From: Prionace glauca | Lineage: Eukaryota > Chordata > Chondrichthyes > Carcharhiniformes > Carcharhinidae | Length of the DNA: 64,000 nt | Assembly (NCBI GenBank): GCA_037974335.1 | Contig: CM075760.1 | Span: 55,174,890-55,238,889 of the forward strand | Direction: 5' to 3' | Shown: one piece after another, positions 57,501 through 64,000 of the stretch | Numbering within the stretch: position 1 is the stretch's first letter | Layout of the letters: every line of letters starts with the position of its first letter | The notes under the pieces: model-generated | Told to the model about the DNA's origin: nothing | The model's database searches: none | Seen by the model: only the letters and a program-made list of their open reading frames with translations | Position numbers and translations under genes: made by a program

Positions 57501-59918
57501 TGTATAAAGGTAGATAAGGCAGTGCAGAAGGATTTTGGCATGCTGAGCTTCATCAGACAGGGCATTGAGTATAGAAATTGGGAAGTCATGCTGCAGTTGT
57601 ACAGGGTGTTGGTGAGACCGCACCTGGAGTATTGTGTTCAGTTCTGGTCGCCTTGCTGTAGGAAAAATGTTATTAAACTGGAGACAGCACACAGGAGATT
57701 TACAAGGATGTTGCCAGGACTCAAAAGACTGAATTATATGGAGAGATTGTACAAACTAGACTTCTCTCTTTGTAGCATAGGAGACTGAGAGGTGATCTTA
57801 TAGATGAGTATAAAATCACGAGAGGCATGGATTGGGTGAATGCACTCAAAGTTTTCCCCGGGTTGGGGATTCGAGAACTAAGCGGCACAGGTTTAACCTA
57901 AAAGGGGAAATAATTAATGGGAACTTTTGGAACATTTTTTTAAACAGAGGGTGATACGTATGTGCAATGAGCTGCCAGAGTAAGTGGTTGAGGCAGGACA
58001 CGGACAAAATTTAAAAGGCATTTGGACAGATATATCGATACGAAAGGTAGAATTCCTCGATCAGTAAAGCAGTTGAGACCACCTCATTTAATGCTTTTAA
58101 GGCGTGGATCGATAAATCTTTGAACTGTAAAGAAATTAAGGATTATGGTGAGAGGGCGGATAAATGGAACTGAGTCCACGAAAAGATCAGCCATGATCTC
58201 ATTGAATGGCGGAGCAGGCTCAAGGGGCCAAATGGCCGACCCCTGCTCCTAATTCTTATGTTCTTATGTTTAAAGGGATATGGGCCAAATACAGGCAAAT
58301 GGGGTTAGCTTAGATGGACATTTTGGTCGACGTGGAGCAGTTTGGGCCAAGGGCCTGTCTCCATGCTGTAGATTCTATGATTCTTTGGCCCATTTATTCC
58401 TGCGTCTTGTTTCCTGTTCTCAAACTTCTGTCCAAGAGATTCTATTTTAGGCAATAAATAACTGCATGCCCCGCACTGTTTTGTGGTTTTAAGTATTATA
58501 AATCCGGCTCGATCGGCAGGGAGAGATAGAGAGTGAAGCATATTGACTTTAAAGAGGGAATTGGATAAGTAACTGAATGGGATCCTTTTACAGGGATATG
58601 GGAAATGGGCAGGGAAATTAGATTAATTGGTGGAGTGAGACCATGGAAGGATCCAAACTTAATAATGAGAATATTAAAATGGAGCTTCTGCCAGAACGGG
58701 GACAGATGTGGGACAGTGATAATGGGTGAATGCAGCACCGTGAGAGTTAAGGGATGGGAAACAGGATTTCAGATGATGTGATGTTTTTGCAGCATTGTAA
58801 CAAGAGCTATGTGAACGGTGGAATAATCTAGTCGGGATTTACCTATGATACAGGCAAGGATTTATTCAGTAGCTGGTCTGATGCAGAGATGGAAATGTCT
58901 ACTGTGGTGGAGATGGCTGTGAACTGGATTGGAGATGGAGAGAATATGGGGACAGAAATCCCTTCAAATCAAAAGGCTTACAGATAGAAATCATAAAATC
59001 CTACAGAGCAGAAGGAGGCCATTCAGCCCATCGAGTCTGCAGACCCAGAATTCCACCCAGGCCGTATCCCAGTAACCCCTCTTATCTATCCCGCTAATCC
59101 TTCTAACCTACGAATCCTGGGAAAGTAAGGGAGAAATTTGCACAGCCGGTGTACCTAACACGCATATCCTTGGAATGTGGGACGAAACTGGAGGAGACTC
59201 ACGCAGACACGGGGAGAGCATGCAATCTGCACACAGACAATGACCCAAACTGGGAATCGAACACGTGTCCCTGCTCTGTGAGGCAACACTGCTAACCACT
59301 CTGCCACCATGCCACCTAAAATCATGTGTATGGGCTCATCCCAAATCCGATATGGGCTGGGGGGTGGCAGTGAAGTCAGGTGGGCCGGGAACAGAGTTTG
59401 TGATGGGAACAGAAAACAATGGCTTCCATCTTCAACAAAGTAAACGGCAAGAATAGACATGAAGTTAAATAGTTTGCCCAATAAATAAGAGATAGGGGAT
59501 ACTTACAAGGGACACCAACAATAGCCAGGGTGGGATAGTAACCTGCTTGAATAATGTGAAGTATAAAGTAGATCCGCAGTGCTAAGGACAGCCAATCACT
59601 ATATTCAGAAAGATATAACAGTGCCTGGGATAAACCCCTGTCCATTAGTGGGACATTCCAATCTTTTATTCTCAGATTCTGATTCACTGTTGTAACATTC
59701 CGTTCTATTGTTCTGAGATTCTGATCCATTGTTGTAACATTCCAATCCATTGTCCTCAGATTCTGATCCATTATTGGAAGCTTCCAACCTCTTGTTCTCA
59801 GATTCTGATACACTGTTGGAAGATTCCAGTCTCTTGTTCTCAGACTCCGATCGTACTTCCCCCTCTTTCTGGAACGGTTGGTTCCTGTCAGTACCAGAGT
59901 TGATCCTGCTGCTAACAT
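45511..59918 (-). CDS. GPR139-like class A G-protein-coupled receptor, gene 4 (two exons, 13-kb intron)
   Basis: Predicted plasma-membrane seven-transmembrane receptor, ligand unknown. On the minus strand exon 2 is 46412-45511, after a ttacag acceptor (NIVTIVILIRKNCGLSR..). The best exon 1 in the window is 59507 upwards: ..IIQAGYYPTLAIVGVP, then a perfect gtaagt donor in the same phase 1, the junction coding Leu. With the first ATG (59918) the product is 437 aa and begins with five 14-residue repeats; with the ATG at 59645 it is 346 aa and starts at TM1. Marks: ALADLLV in TM2, DRF, CCQKLKKKYC, basic third loop (SSRARRRLR), and NTGIY in TM7 in place of NPxxY. The two exons are 13 kb apart, separated by LINEs and SINEs, so the link is inferred from phase, family sequence and absence of a nearer exon 1. 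It is the most divergent of the four. Confidence 0.72.
46674..47030 (-). mobile_element. CR1-like LINE fragment (RT C-terminal end)
   Basis: Reverse-oriented 3' end: 'gagtaggccattcggctctt', 'atgatcatggctgatcatcc', then the 'acacacaatgttttggcctc' block shared with 845-1080. A forward LINE begins just to its right. Confidence 0.75.
47044..49262 (+). mobile_element. CR1-like LINE, subfamily A, longest reverse transcriptase copy
   Basis: It starts after the endonuclease (RGEYGRMREELANVDWGSAL), runs through VNKSPGPDGMHPRVLKEMAE, VFLDFQKAFDKVPHKRL, SGVPQGSVLGPQLF and KFADDTKIGG to the natural C-terminus and a 3' end with TTCTTATG repeats. A single in-frame TAG at 48690-48692 interrupts the ORF, where sister copies have CAG. 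Otherwise open, hence young. Endonuclease and ORF1 are missing. It lies antisense in the long intron of receptor gene 4. Confidence 0.93.
49300..49990 (+). repeat. About 90-bp tandem repeat split by a SINE
   Basis: Units begin near 49344, 49432 and 49525 (gtgatatggagagtgtgagg, gtgattgaagagagtgtgag, gtgatatagaaagcgtgagg), each followed by '..ctcactcacctttgggcag'-like text. A further partial unit (gatagtgaggttcgaggccc) appears after the SINE at 49886-49990. Spacing 88 and 93 bp. Confidence 0.7.
49563..49886 (+). mobile_element. V-SINE, near full length
   Basis: tRNA-like head (ggctcagtggttcgcaatgc), centre (gggtttcctccgggtgctcc), body (ccagtgtcagggggattagg) and tail (gctcgatgggcctaatttcc). It is inserted in a tandem repeat. 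Confidence 0.85.
50090..50620 (+). mobile_element. Old CR1-like LINE 3' end
   Basis: Forward text 'ggagatgtaccaggatgctg' (FTRMLPEM), 'gactgaggggcgactgaatg', 'ttacacagagggtggtgacg' (FTQRVVTVW) and a tail 'ttctgtggttctgtg'. Broken. Confidence 0.75.
50757..51412 (+). mobile_element. CR1-like LINE 3' end, subfamily A variant
   Basis: An open frame from 50758 to 51426 covers VRRQLEYCVQFWSLRLRKDI, FTRLIPEMRGLDYEERLNRL to IFKSRVDRFLIDRG. The frame shifts slightly before the usual C-terminus. The 3' end has TTCTTATG repeats. Confidence 0.9.
51413..52870 (+). mobile_element. CR1-like LINE ORF1 remnant, interrupted
   Basis: Outside the nested LINE at 52038-52662, forward text gives EVVTPQSKVLEGRREWVTTR, a GVVHVGTSNL block (SGNH-esterase V-H-V-G-T-N-D position), then after the insertion YKSDGLHLNHTRAKVL, the D-G-x-H end of the same domain. 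It is broken by stops. CR1 ORF1 proteins characteristically carry this domain. Confidence 0.65.
52038..52662 (+). mobile_element. CR1-like LINE 3' end, subfamily A, nested in an ORF1 remnant
   Basis: Encodes LQLYRALVRPQLEYCVQFWA to the C-terminus. Frame is lost at a poly-G run near 52370-52377, a length change seen at this place in several copies. The 3' end has TTCTTATG repeats. Confidence 0.9.
52905..53770 (-). mobile_element. CR1-like LINE 3' part, subfamily C-like
   Basis: Plus text 'acagtacagcacaggacacg' and 'cttcggccctccaaacctgt' is the 3' end, followed rightwards by reverse-oriented RT C-terminal text (LVRPHLEYCMQFW). Many breaks. Confidence 0.8.
53854..54312 (-). mobile_element. CR1-like LINE 3' end, subfamily A
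   Basis: Reverse orientation, from the ataagaac terminal repeats to the 'LNKLGLYSLEF' region, where it is truncated. A long poly-C/G run sits at the same place as in other copies. Confidence 0.88.
54313..55049 (-). mobile_element. CR1-like LINE ORF1 remnant
   Basis: Reverse strand: an open frame 55049-54657 with IREEVTPHGKIPQTGREWMT and DRQRKRITVRQRKK parallels the ORF1 piece at 51413. It is followed by a 'VVVHIGTNDI'-like block (plus text gatgtcatttgtaccaatat), the SGNH-esterase signature. Broken in the second half. Confidence 0.65.
55110..55655 (+). mobile_element. CR1-like LINE 3' part, old
   Basis: Forward frames give MRGELTEVYKITRDMDRMDS, FIRRVMGAWNSLRREIVEAE and MNGMGVEGHGPWKG, the RT C-terminal region. 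It ends 'gtatctttgttctttgttc'. Confidence 0.75.
55700..56440 (+). mobile_element. CR1-like LINE fragment (end of EN and linker)
   Basis: Forward text 'gcaaaacttgacctccgctt' (LDLRLGN), 'agagtgaagagcaagcctgg', SREPWMSRDIEG and 'ttctacaaatacataaagaa' (FYKYIKN) follow the order of the region between endonuclease and RT. Multiple breaks. Confidence 0.7.
56441..56660. repeat. Interspersed shark repeat
   Basis: 'attactgcggatgctggaat', 'gaaaaatctcaacaagtctg', 'cagacctgctgagattttcc' and 'agcattttgtttttggttcc'. The two ends are partly complementary (fold-back). Related fragments lie at 159-235 and 29815-29940. Confidence 0.65.
56735..57250 (-). mobile_element. CR1-like LINE fragment, reverse
   Basis: Reverse frames give RLFAIYMNDLDEGTEGTVAK, FADN (from FADD), and, from a separate piece, RYRRHLQGC / LKGLSYRERLDRLGLISLE. 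Order and junctions are disturbed. Confidence 0.7.
57255..58390 (+). mobile_element. CR1-like LINE, RT C-terminal half, interrupted by a younger LINE tail
   Basis: Forward frames give STEKWQMGINTDKCEALHYG, GMLSFIRQGIEYRNWEVMLQ, LVRPHLEYCVQFWSPCCRKN and FTRMLPGLKRLNYMERL. The element breaks off near 58049 and resumes at 58269 ('taaagggatatgggccaaat') to its own 3' end (gattctatgattctttgg). Confidence 0.8.
58050..58268 (+). mobile_element. CR1-like LINE 3' tail nested in another LINE
   Basis: 'gatcagccatgatctcattg', 'gcggagcaggctcaaggggc' and terminal TTCTTATG repeats mark a subfamily A-related 3' end inserted into the element at 57255-58390. Confidence 0.8.
58391..58985. other. Intron of receptor gene 4, with a short LINE tail trace
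   Basis: Around 58545-58640 'gggaattggataagtaactg' resembles a CR1 tail. Otherwise nothing supportable. Confidence 0.4.
58986..59318 (-). mobile_element. V-SINE, full length
   Basis: Reverse orientation. The tail is at left (cattcagcccatcgagtctg), the centre is diverged (gtgggacgaaactggaggag), and the tRNA-like head is at right (gctaaccactctgccacc, gggaatcgaacacgtg on plus). It lies about 190 bp downstream of exon 1 of receptor gene 4, in its intron. Confidence 0.8.
59637..59846 (-). repeat. Five 42-bp tandem repeats in exon 1 of receptor gene 4
   Basis: In the receptor frame they read as 14-residue units of the type NLRTxxWNxxTMDQ (residues 25-94 from the first ATG). A second open frame on the same strand (59931-59605) reads them as SESENKRLESSN-like acidic repeats. 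Units differ at several positions, so the array is not brand new. Confidence 0.85.
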
Positions 59919-60123
59919 TATGGGGTATCACTCTGAAAGGAGGCCCTTATTAATGAAAAAGGGAAACCCTCCAGTGGCACATTTGGGATCCATGGAGACT
60001 GACATTAATTACAGTCACAGAACAAACAAGTTCAGTTAACACATTTCAATCCAAAACATTTTATATCACAATCAAATATTTCTTCACTGGTGTGGGATAT
60101 ATGATGATCACTGAGGGCAGAAA
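59919..60123. other. 5' flank of receptor gene 4
   Basis: No TATA box or CpG clustering recognised. Confidence 0.35.
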
Positions 60124-61420
60124 TAGTGGAAATAGTGGGTTTGCTGACGATAATCTTTCAATACTCCTTGGATATGGGATTGCTGGCAGAGGATATGAGG
60201 TTGTTAATTTTCCAGCTGAATTATAAAAAGGAGAATGGGATAATCCCTGAAAACACTGGGCGGTCAGTCAGGAGGACGGGAACCTATGTAAGGAATCCGA
60301 GAAGGAGGGAGAAAGGACAAAATGTGGGGACAATGATCCAACTACGTCAATAATCAGGAACAAGGTTAAGAGGAAGGAGAACTCAGGAGATGTTATTAAT
60401 GAAAGTGTTAGAATTCAAAAAGAAACTATAAAAACTAGTATAAAGCCACTTTATCTGAATGCTCGTAGTATTCGAAACAAGGTAAGTGAGTTGACAGCGC
60501 AAATCATTGCGAACAAGTATGATTTGTTGGCCATTACAGAGGCGTGGTTGCAGGATGGTCACAACTGGGAGTTAAATATCCAGGGGATTCAGGCTGTTCA
60601 AAGGGACCGACAGAAAGGTAAATGAGGTGCTGTACCTGAATTTTAAGAATGATATCAGGGCAGTAGTGAGAAATAACATGGGTTTTATGGAGAAAAGATT
60701 GAATCCATTTGTGTGGAGATTAGAAATAGTGAAGAGAAAAGGTCATTGCTAGGCGTAGTCTATACGCTGCCAAATGATGACATCATAGTGGGGCGAGTAT
60801 TAAACGAAGAAATAACTGATGCATGTAAAAATGGTACAGCACTTATCATGGGGGACTTTAATCTAAATATCAATTGGTCAAACCAGGTCAGTCAAGGCAG
60901 CCACGAGGAGGCGTTCATAGACTGGATCTGCAATAGCTTCCTTGAACAGTATTCAATGGAACCTACAAGGGAGCAATCTATCCTAGATCTGGTCCTGTAA
61001 ATGAGATGGAACAATTAATAATCTTGCAGTTTGGGATCCTCTTGGAAGAAGTGATCTCATTACGGTTGAATTTAAAATACAGATGAAGCATGAGAAGGTT
61101 AAATCCAAAACCACTATTTTATTGCTCAAACAAGGAGACGACAAAGGGAAGAGGGAGGAATTGGTGAAGGTAGACTGGGAACAAAAACTTTATAGTGGGA
61201 CAATTGAGGAACAGTGGAGGACTTTCAAAGCGATCTTTCACACTGCTCAGCAAAAGTATATACCAGTGATAAGGAACGACTGTAGAAAAAGAGATAATCA
61301 GCCATGAATATCTTAGAAATAGAGGACATCATTATGTTTAAGTCAGAGATAGATGGATTTCTGCTTGGGAAACGGACCAAAGATTATGGGGTCGGAGTAC
61401 GAAATTGGCGTCGAGAAATC
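60124..61420 (+). mobile_element. Old CR1-like LINE remnant with endonuclease domain
   Basis: Starts with a short RT-like piece (IFQYSLDMGLLAED). An endonuclease region follows (LYLNARSIRNKVSELTAQII, YDLLAITEAWLQDG, LIMGDFNLNINWSNQ, QSILDLVL) and then a linker (EEQWRTFKAIFHTAQQKYIP). It ends with a piece of 3' tail (61318-61420). The order RT piece then EN suggests two copies or a rearrangement. Several stops. Confidence 0.8.
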
Positions 61421-61434
61421 CCACAGGAGCGGCA

Positions 61435-61935
61435 TTATGGCACAATGATTACCACTGCTGCCCCATAGCGCCAGGGACCCGGTTCGATTTCAGCCTCGGG
61501 TGAATGTGTGGAGTCTGCACGTTCTCCCCGTGTCTGTGTGGGTCTCCTCTGGATGTTCCTGTTTCCTCCCACAGTCCAACCATACGCGGGTTAGATTGAT
61601 TGCCCATGACAAATTGACCCTAGTGTCAGGGGGATGGCATGGTAAATATGTGGCGTTACAGTAATGGGCCTGAGTGGGATTGAATCACAGAATACAATCC
61701 CTACAGTGCAGGAGGAGGACATTTGACCCATCGAGCCTGCACCGACAACAACCCCACCCAGGTTCTGTGCTGTCCCCGCAACCCCACACTTTTACCTTCT
61801 AAGCCCCTTGACATTAAGGAGCAATTTACCGTGGCTAATCAACCCAATCAACATCCTTGGAATATTCGGTTCAGAATTGTGGCCGGTTCAGACTAGATGG
61901 GCCGGATGGCCTCCTTGTGCACTGTAGGGATTCTC
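61435..61935 (+). mobile_element. SINE with a second SINE nested in it (copy 2 of the duplication)
   Basis: Outer V-SINE with tRNA-like head (ggcacaatgattaccactgc, cagggacccggttcgattt), centre and body to about 61672. A reverse SINE tail follows (61673-61871, cccatcgagcctgcaccgac), then the outer tail (agatgggccggatggcctcc). The same pair is found at 39493-39905. Confidence 0.75.
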
Positions 61936-62295
61936 TGATTCTGCGGGGATTTTAAACATATCGGCCATGATTGAATGGTGGAATGGACACGAATGGGCCG
62001 AATGGTTTAACTCTGCTCCTATCTCTTATGGCCTTGTCAGTGAAGCTGATTCTTCCCTCTCACCACACACTGTACCCATTCAGTCACTGAGTCTCAGATA
62101 CGTAATAGTGAAGGTCAAAGAGCTTCAGCTGATCACTGAAACTCATTGAAATCTTATCTCAATCTATGACGGGTAGATTGCAAATTGTTGATTGGAGGGA
62201 AGATTGAGATCAGAAAGTGACTGTAAAATCAGATTCTGTTCCGGCAGTGCTTGGAGTTTTAGAGGTTAGTCACAGCCCCGGGCTCTGCAGCCGCC

Positions 62296-62864
62296 ATGGA
62301 GTTCCTCACTGTCTGCATTGTGTTCGGGCTGTTTCTTATCAGTAAGGATGACTCCAATCTGGTTAAATGTTATCGCGATCTGAACCTTTAGCTCTGCTTC
62401 TCCCCAGTGGTGGTTCTTGACCCTGCTGTGTATTTCCACCATCATGTGTTTTTATTTCATAACTCCAGTTATGTCGCGGTGAATATAAAGTGTTAATATT
62501 ATTTCAGCAGCACATCTAACAGTTAGATTTTTTTTCTTCTTTTTGAACACGTTACAGATCCGAGTGATGGAGATTTTGTTTCTCAGCCGCAGTCTTTAGA
62601 GGGGAGAGAAGGTGAAACGGTGACTATCCGATGTACCTACAGCACTACAGCAAGCGGCTACATCTTATATTGGTACAGGCAGCAGCCACAGAAGGATTTG
62701 CAGTTCATTATATTGAAAATGTCCTGGAATACAGAAGAAGACAGAGGGAAAGGTTTTGGAACCCGTTTCTCTGCTGAACTCCAGACCTCGGCTGAATTAA
62801 CTATTTTAATCATCTCGAGCCTGCAGCTGACTGACGCTGGCCGCTATTACTGCGCTTTCAGACT
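62296..62864 (+). CDS. T-cell-receptor-type V segment, open
   Basis: Antigen-receptor variable segment for V(D)J joining; product on the T-cell surface. Leader exon 62296-62341 (MEFLTVCIVFGLFLI, Kozak gccgccATGg, phase-1 gtaagg donor), 216-bp intron, V exon 62558-62864 after a ttacag acceptor. Framework: FVSQPQSLEGREGETVTIRC with the first conserved Cys, YWYRQQPQKDLQF with the core Trp, FSAELQTS, then the DAGRYYC end and AFR before the heptamer. No stop within leader or V exon. By framework style and 23-spacer signal it is TCR V, alpha/delta most likely; gamma or beta cannot be excluded without constant regions, and none are in the window. No J segment was recognised nearby. Sister copy at 40886 is a pseudogene. 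Confidence 0.87.
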
Positions 62865-62903
62865 CACAGTGATAGAAATCAGTCTCAGCCCCGTACAAAA
62901 ACT
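62865..62903 (+). promoter_or_regulatory. V(D)J recombination signal, 23-bp spacer
   Basis: Heptamer CACAGTG at 62865-62871, 23-bp spacer, nonamer acaaaaact at 62895-62903, one base from consensus. It directly follows the V exon and supports recombination competence. Confidence 0.92.
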
Positions 62904-64000
62904 GCTTCACACCTATCATTGGGTGCTCCAATCTGTTCAGGTTTGTGTGGAGAATCGCAGAAAGTAACAGTCATATTGAGCAGTGGCGCTGTCAGCCGCT
63001 CAGACACACACCCCGAGGAAACCACATTAACCTCGGATCAAACTGTCACCCAATTCAATCCAGGATCGGCTGAGACAACACACAGCAGAATCCCATCAGA
63101 CTGAAAGGTTAATCAGCGAAAGCGAGAGAGAGAAAGAGAGAGAGAGCAGCTACCAGATAAAGAGTTTGTGTTACGTTTCCAATTGTTATTTTCTTCAATT
63201 CAGGCTTGTCTGGGAAGATCAGTTTCACCAAATAAAGCTTCTTCAGATTTAAAAATGTTTCAAAGCTGCCAGACAGCAGCTCATGGATTCCGGAGCTGTG
63301 AGATTTAACCCGGGAATGGGACGATAGAAAAGGGGGCGGGGCGGTAGGGGATATCTCCGGCTGACAAAGAGAGTGATGAAGATGAGGTTGAGGAAGTGAA
63401 CACAAGATAGAACAGGTGGGGAGAAATGTATTTCGAAAAACAGTTCAATCTGAGAACCGAGAAATAAGCAGCGATCAAAATAGTGCAGCAGGTCAAAGAA
63501 TGTGACTGTAAGGTAGGGTCTGAGCAAGATACAAATGTAAACTGGTGATAACTTGAAAGGTGTGTTTTTCTATCCCTGTGCATAGTTCCTGTTAAAAACT
63601 GAGCAATGTGCCTATGCAGGTGAGTGTGGCCCAGTCTGTGCATCAGCTCAATAGCTTCCTGTATTCAATGCTGCAACATCTGAGACATTTAGCCATGGAG
63701 CTGTTTTAGAAATCCTTCAGTGGATCAGTCTGTCACTGTCTGGTCCCTCTGGTTAATGTTTAAGAAATTTCAAAGACTAGGTGGCTGAATGAGACCTCAG
63801 CAGGGCATCGGGTCAGTGCTCGCTAACTCTCCACGTTTAAACGTTTGATCAACTGTGCTATGCAGGCAAATATGTCCTTACTCCCTGAGCTGTACACTTC
63901 CTATATCACCCAGTGCACCTATACACTTTGAGAGAGATATAAAAGACATTGACATAGGCAAGAGTGAGTTTAAGTGGAATGATACAGAAACAATCCAACT

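Larger units (their letters stand above)
61535..64000. repeat. Segmental duplication, copy 2 (runs off the window)
   Basis: Matches 39507-42562 in order and orientation, without the LINE of copy 1. A short GA-rich run at 63117-63147 is longer than in copy 1. Copy 2 also has a small extra stretch near 63268-63280 (ccagacagcagct) absent from copy 1. Confidence 0.88.

Noticed and set aside
1-64000. CRISPR arrays, bacterial operons, replication origins
   Set aside because: The window is eukaryotic and no regularly spaced identical repeats or bacterial signals were seen.

Overview
The window looks like nuclear DNA of a cartilaginous fish, most likely a shark. The reasons are CR1-clade LINEs that end in a short (TTCTTATG)n repeat instead of poly-A, tRNA-headed V-SINEs of the HE1 type, other interspersed repeats I associate with sharks, intron-containing receptor genes, and antigen-receptor V segments with recombination signals. 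The species assignment is inference from repeat style; no database search was possible.

Host genes. Four members of one GPR139-like class A GPCR family are spread over the window: 2242-6555 (+), 22362-25111 (-), 33974-36474 (+) and 45511-59918 (-). Each has two coding exons split by a phase-1 intron inside transmembrane segment 1. In three of them exon 1 is a 70-nt mini-exon starting Met-His-Gly. The fourth has a long, repeat-bearing exon 1 about 13 kb from exon 2. All four look open and intact. Two have lost the proline of the TM7 NPxxY motif.

Two T-cell-receptor-type V segments, both on +, sit in the two copies of a segmental duplication (about 39.5-42.6 kb, and 61.5 kb to the window end). 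The first has an in-frame stop and a weakened nonamer. The second is open, with split leader, V exon and a 23-spacer recombination signal. A LINE present only in the first copy postdates the duplication.

Between 26 and 33 kb lie a decayed C2H2 zinc-finger array cut by a SINE and a LINE, tRNA genes (Asn-like, Val, Thr, plus a weak remnant) and a CpG-rich promoter-like block with a 33-bp tandem repeat, a CRE and NRF1-like sites. A tRNA-Glu-like gene with a UUU anticodon lies near 43.9 kb.

Much of the rest is transposon. CR1 LINE pieces of several subfamilies and ages are present: one nearly complete in layout at 9.3-12.3 kb, and long reverse transcriptase copies at 12.8-14.9, 20.4-22.0 and 47.0-49.3 kb. 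V-SINEs and a fold-back shark repeat are also common. Nested insertions give a relative chronology at several places. Nothing here requires a wholly new system. The best leads are the divergent receptor cluster with its repeat-bearing N-terminus, the V-segment duplication, and the CpG/repeat block that may be an unannotated first exon.
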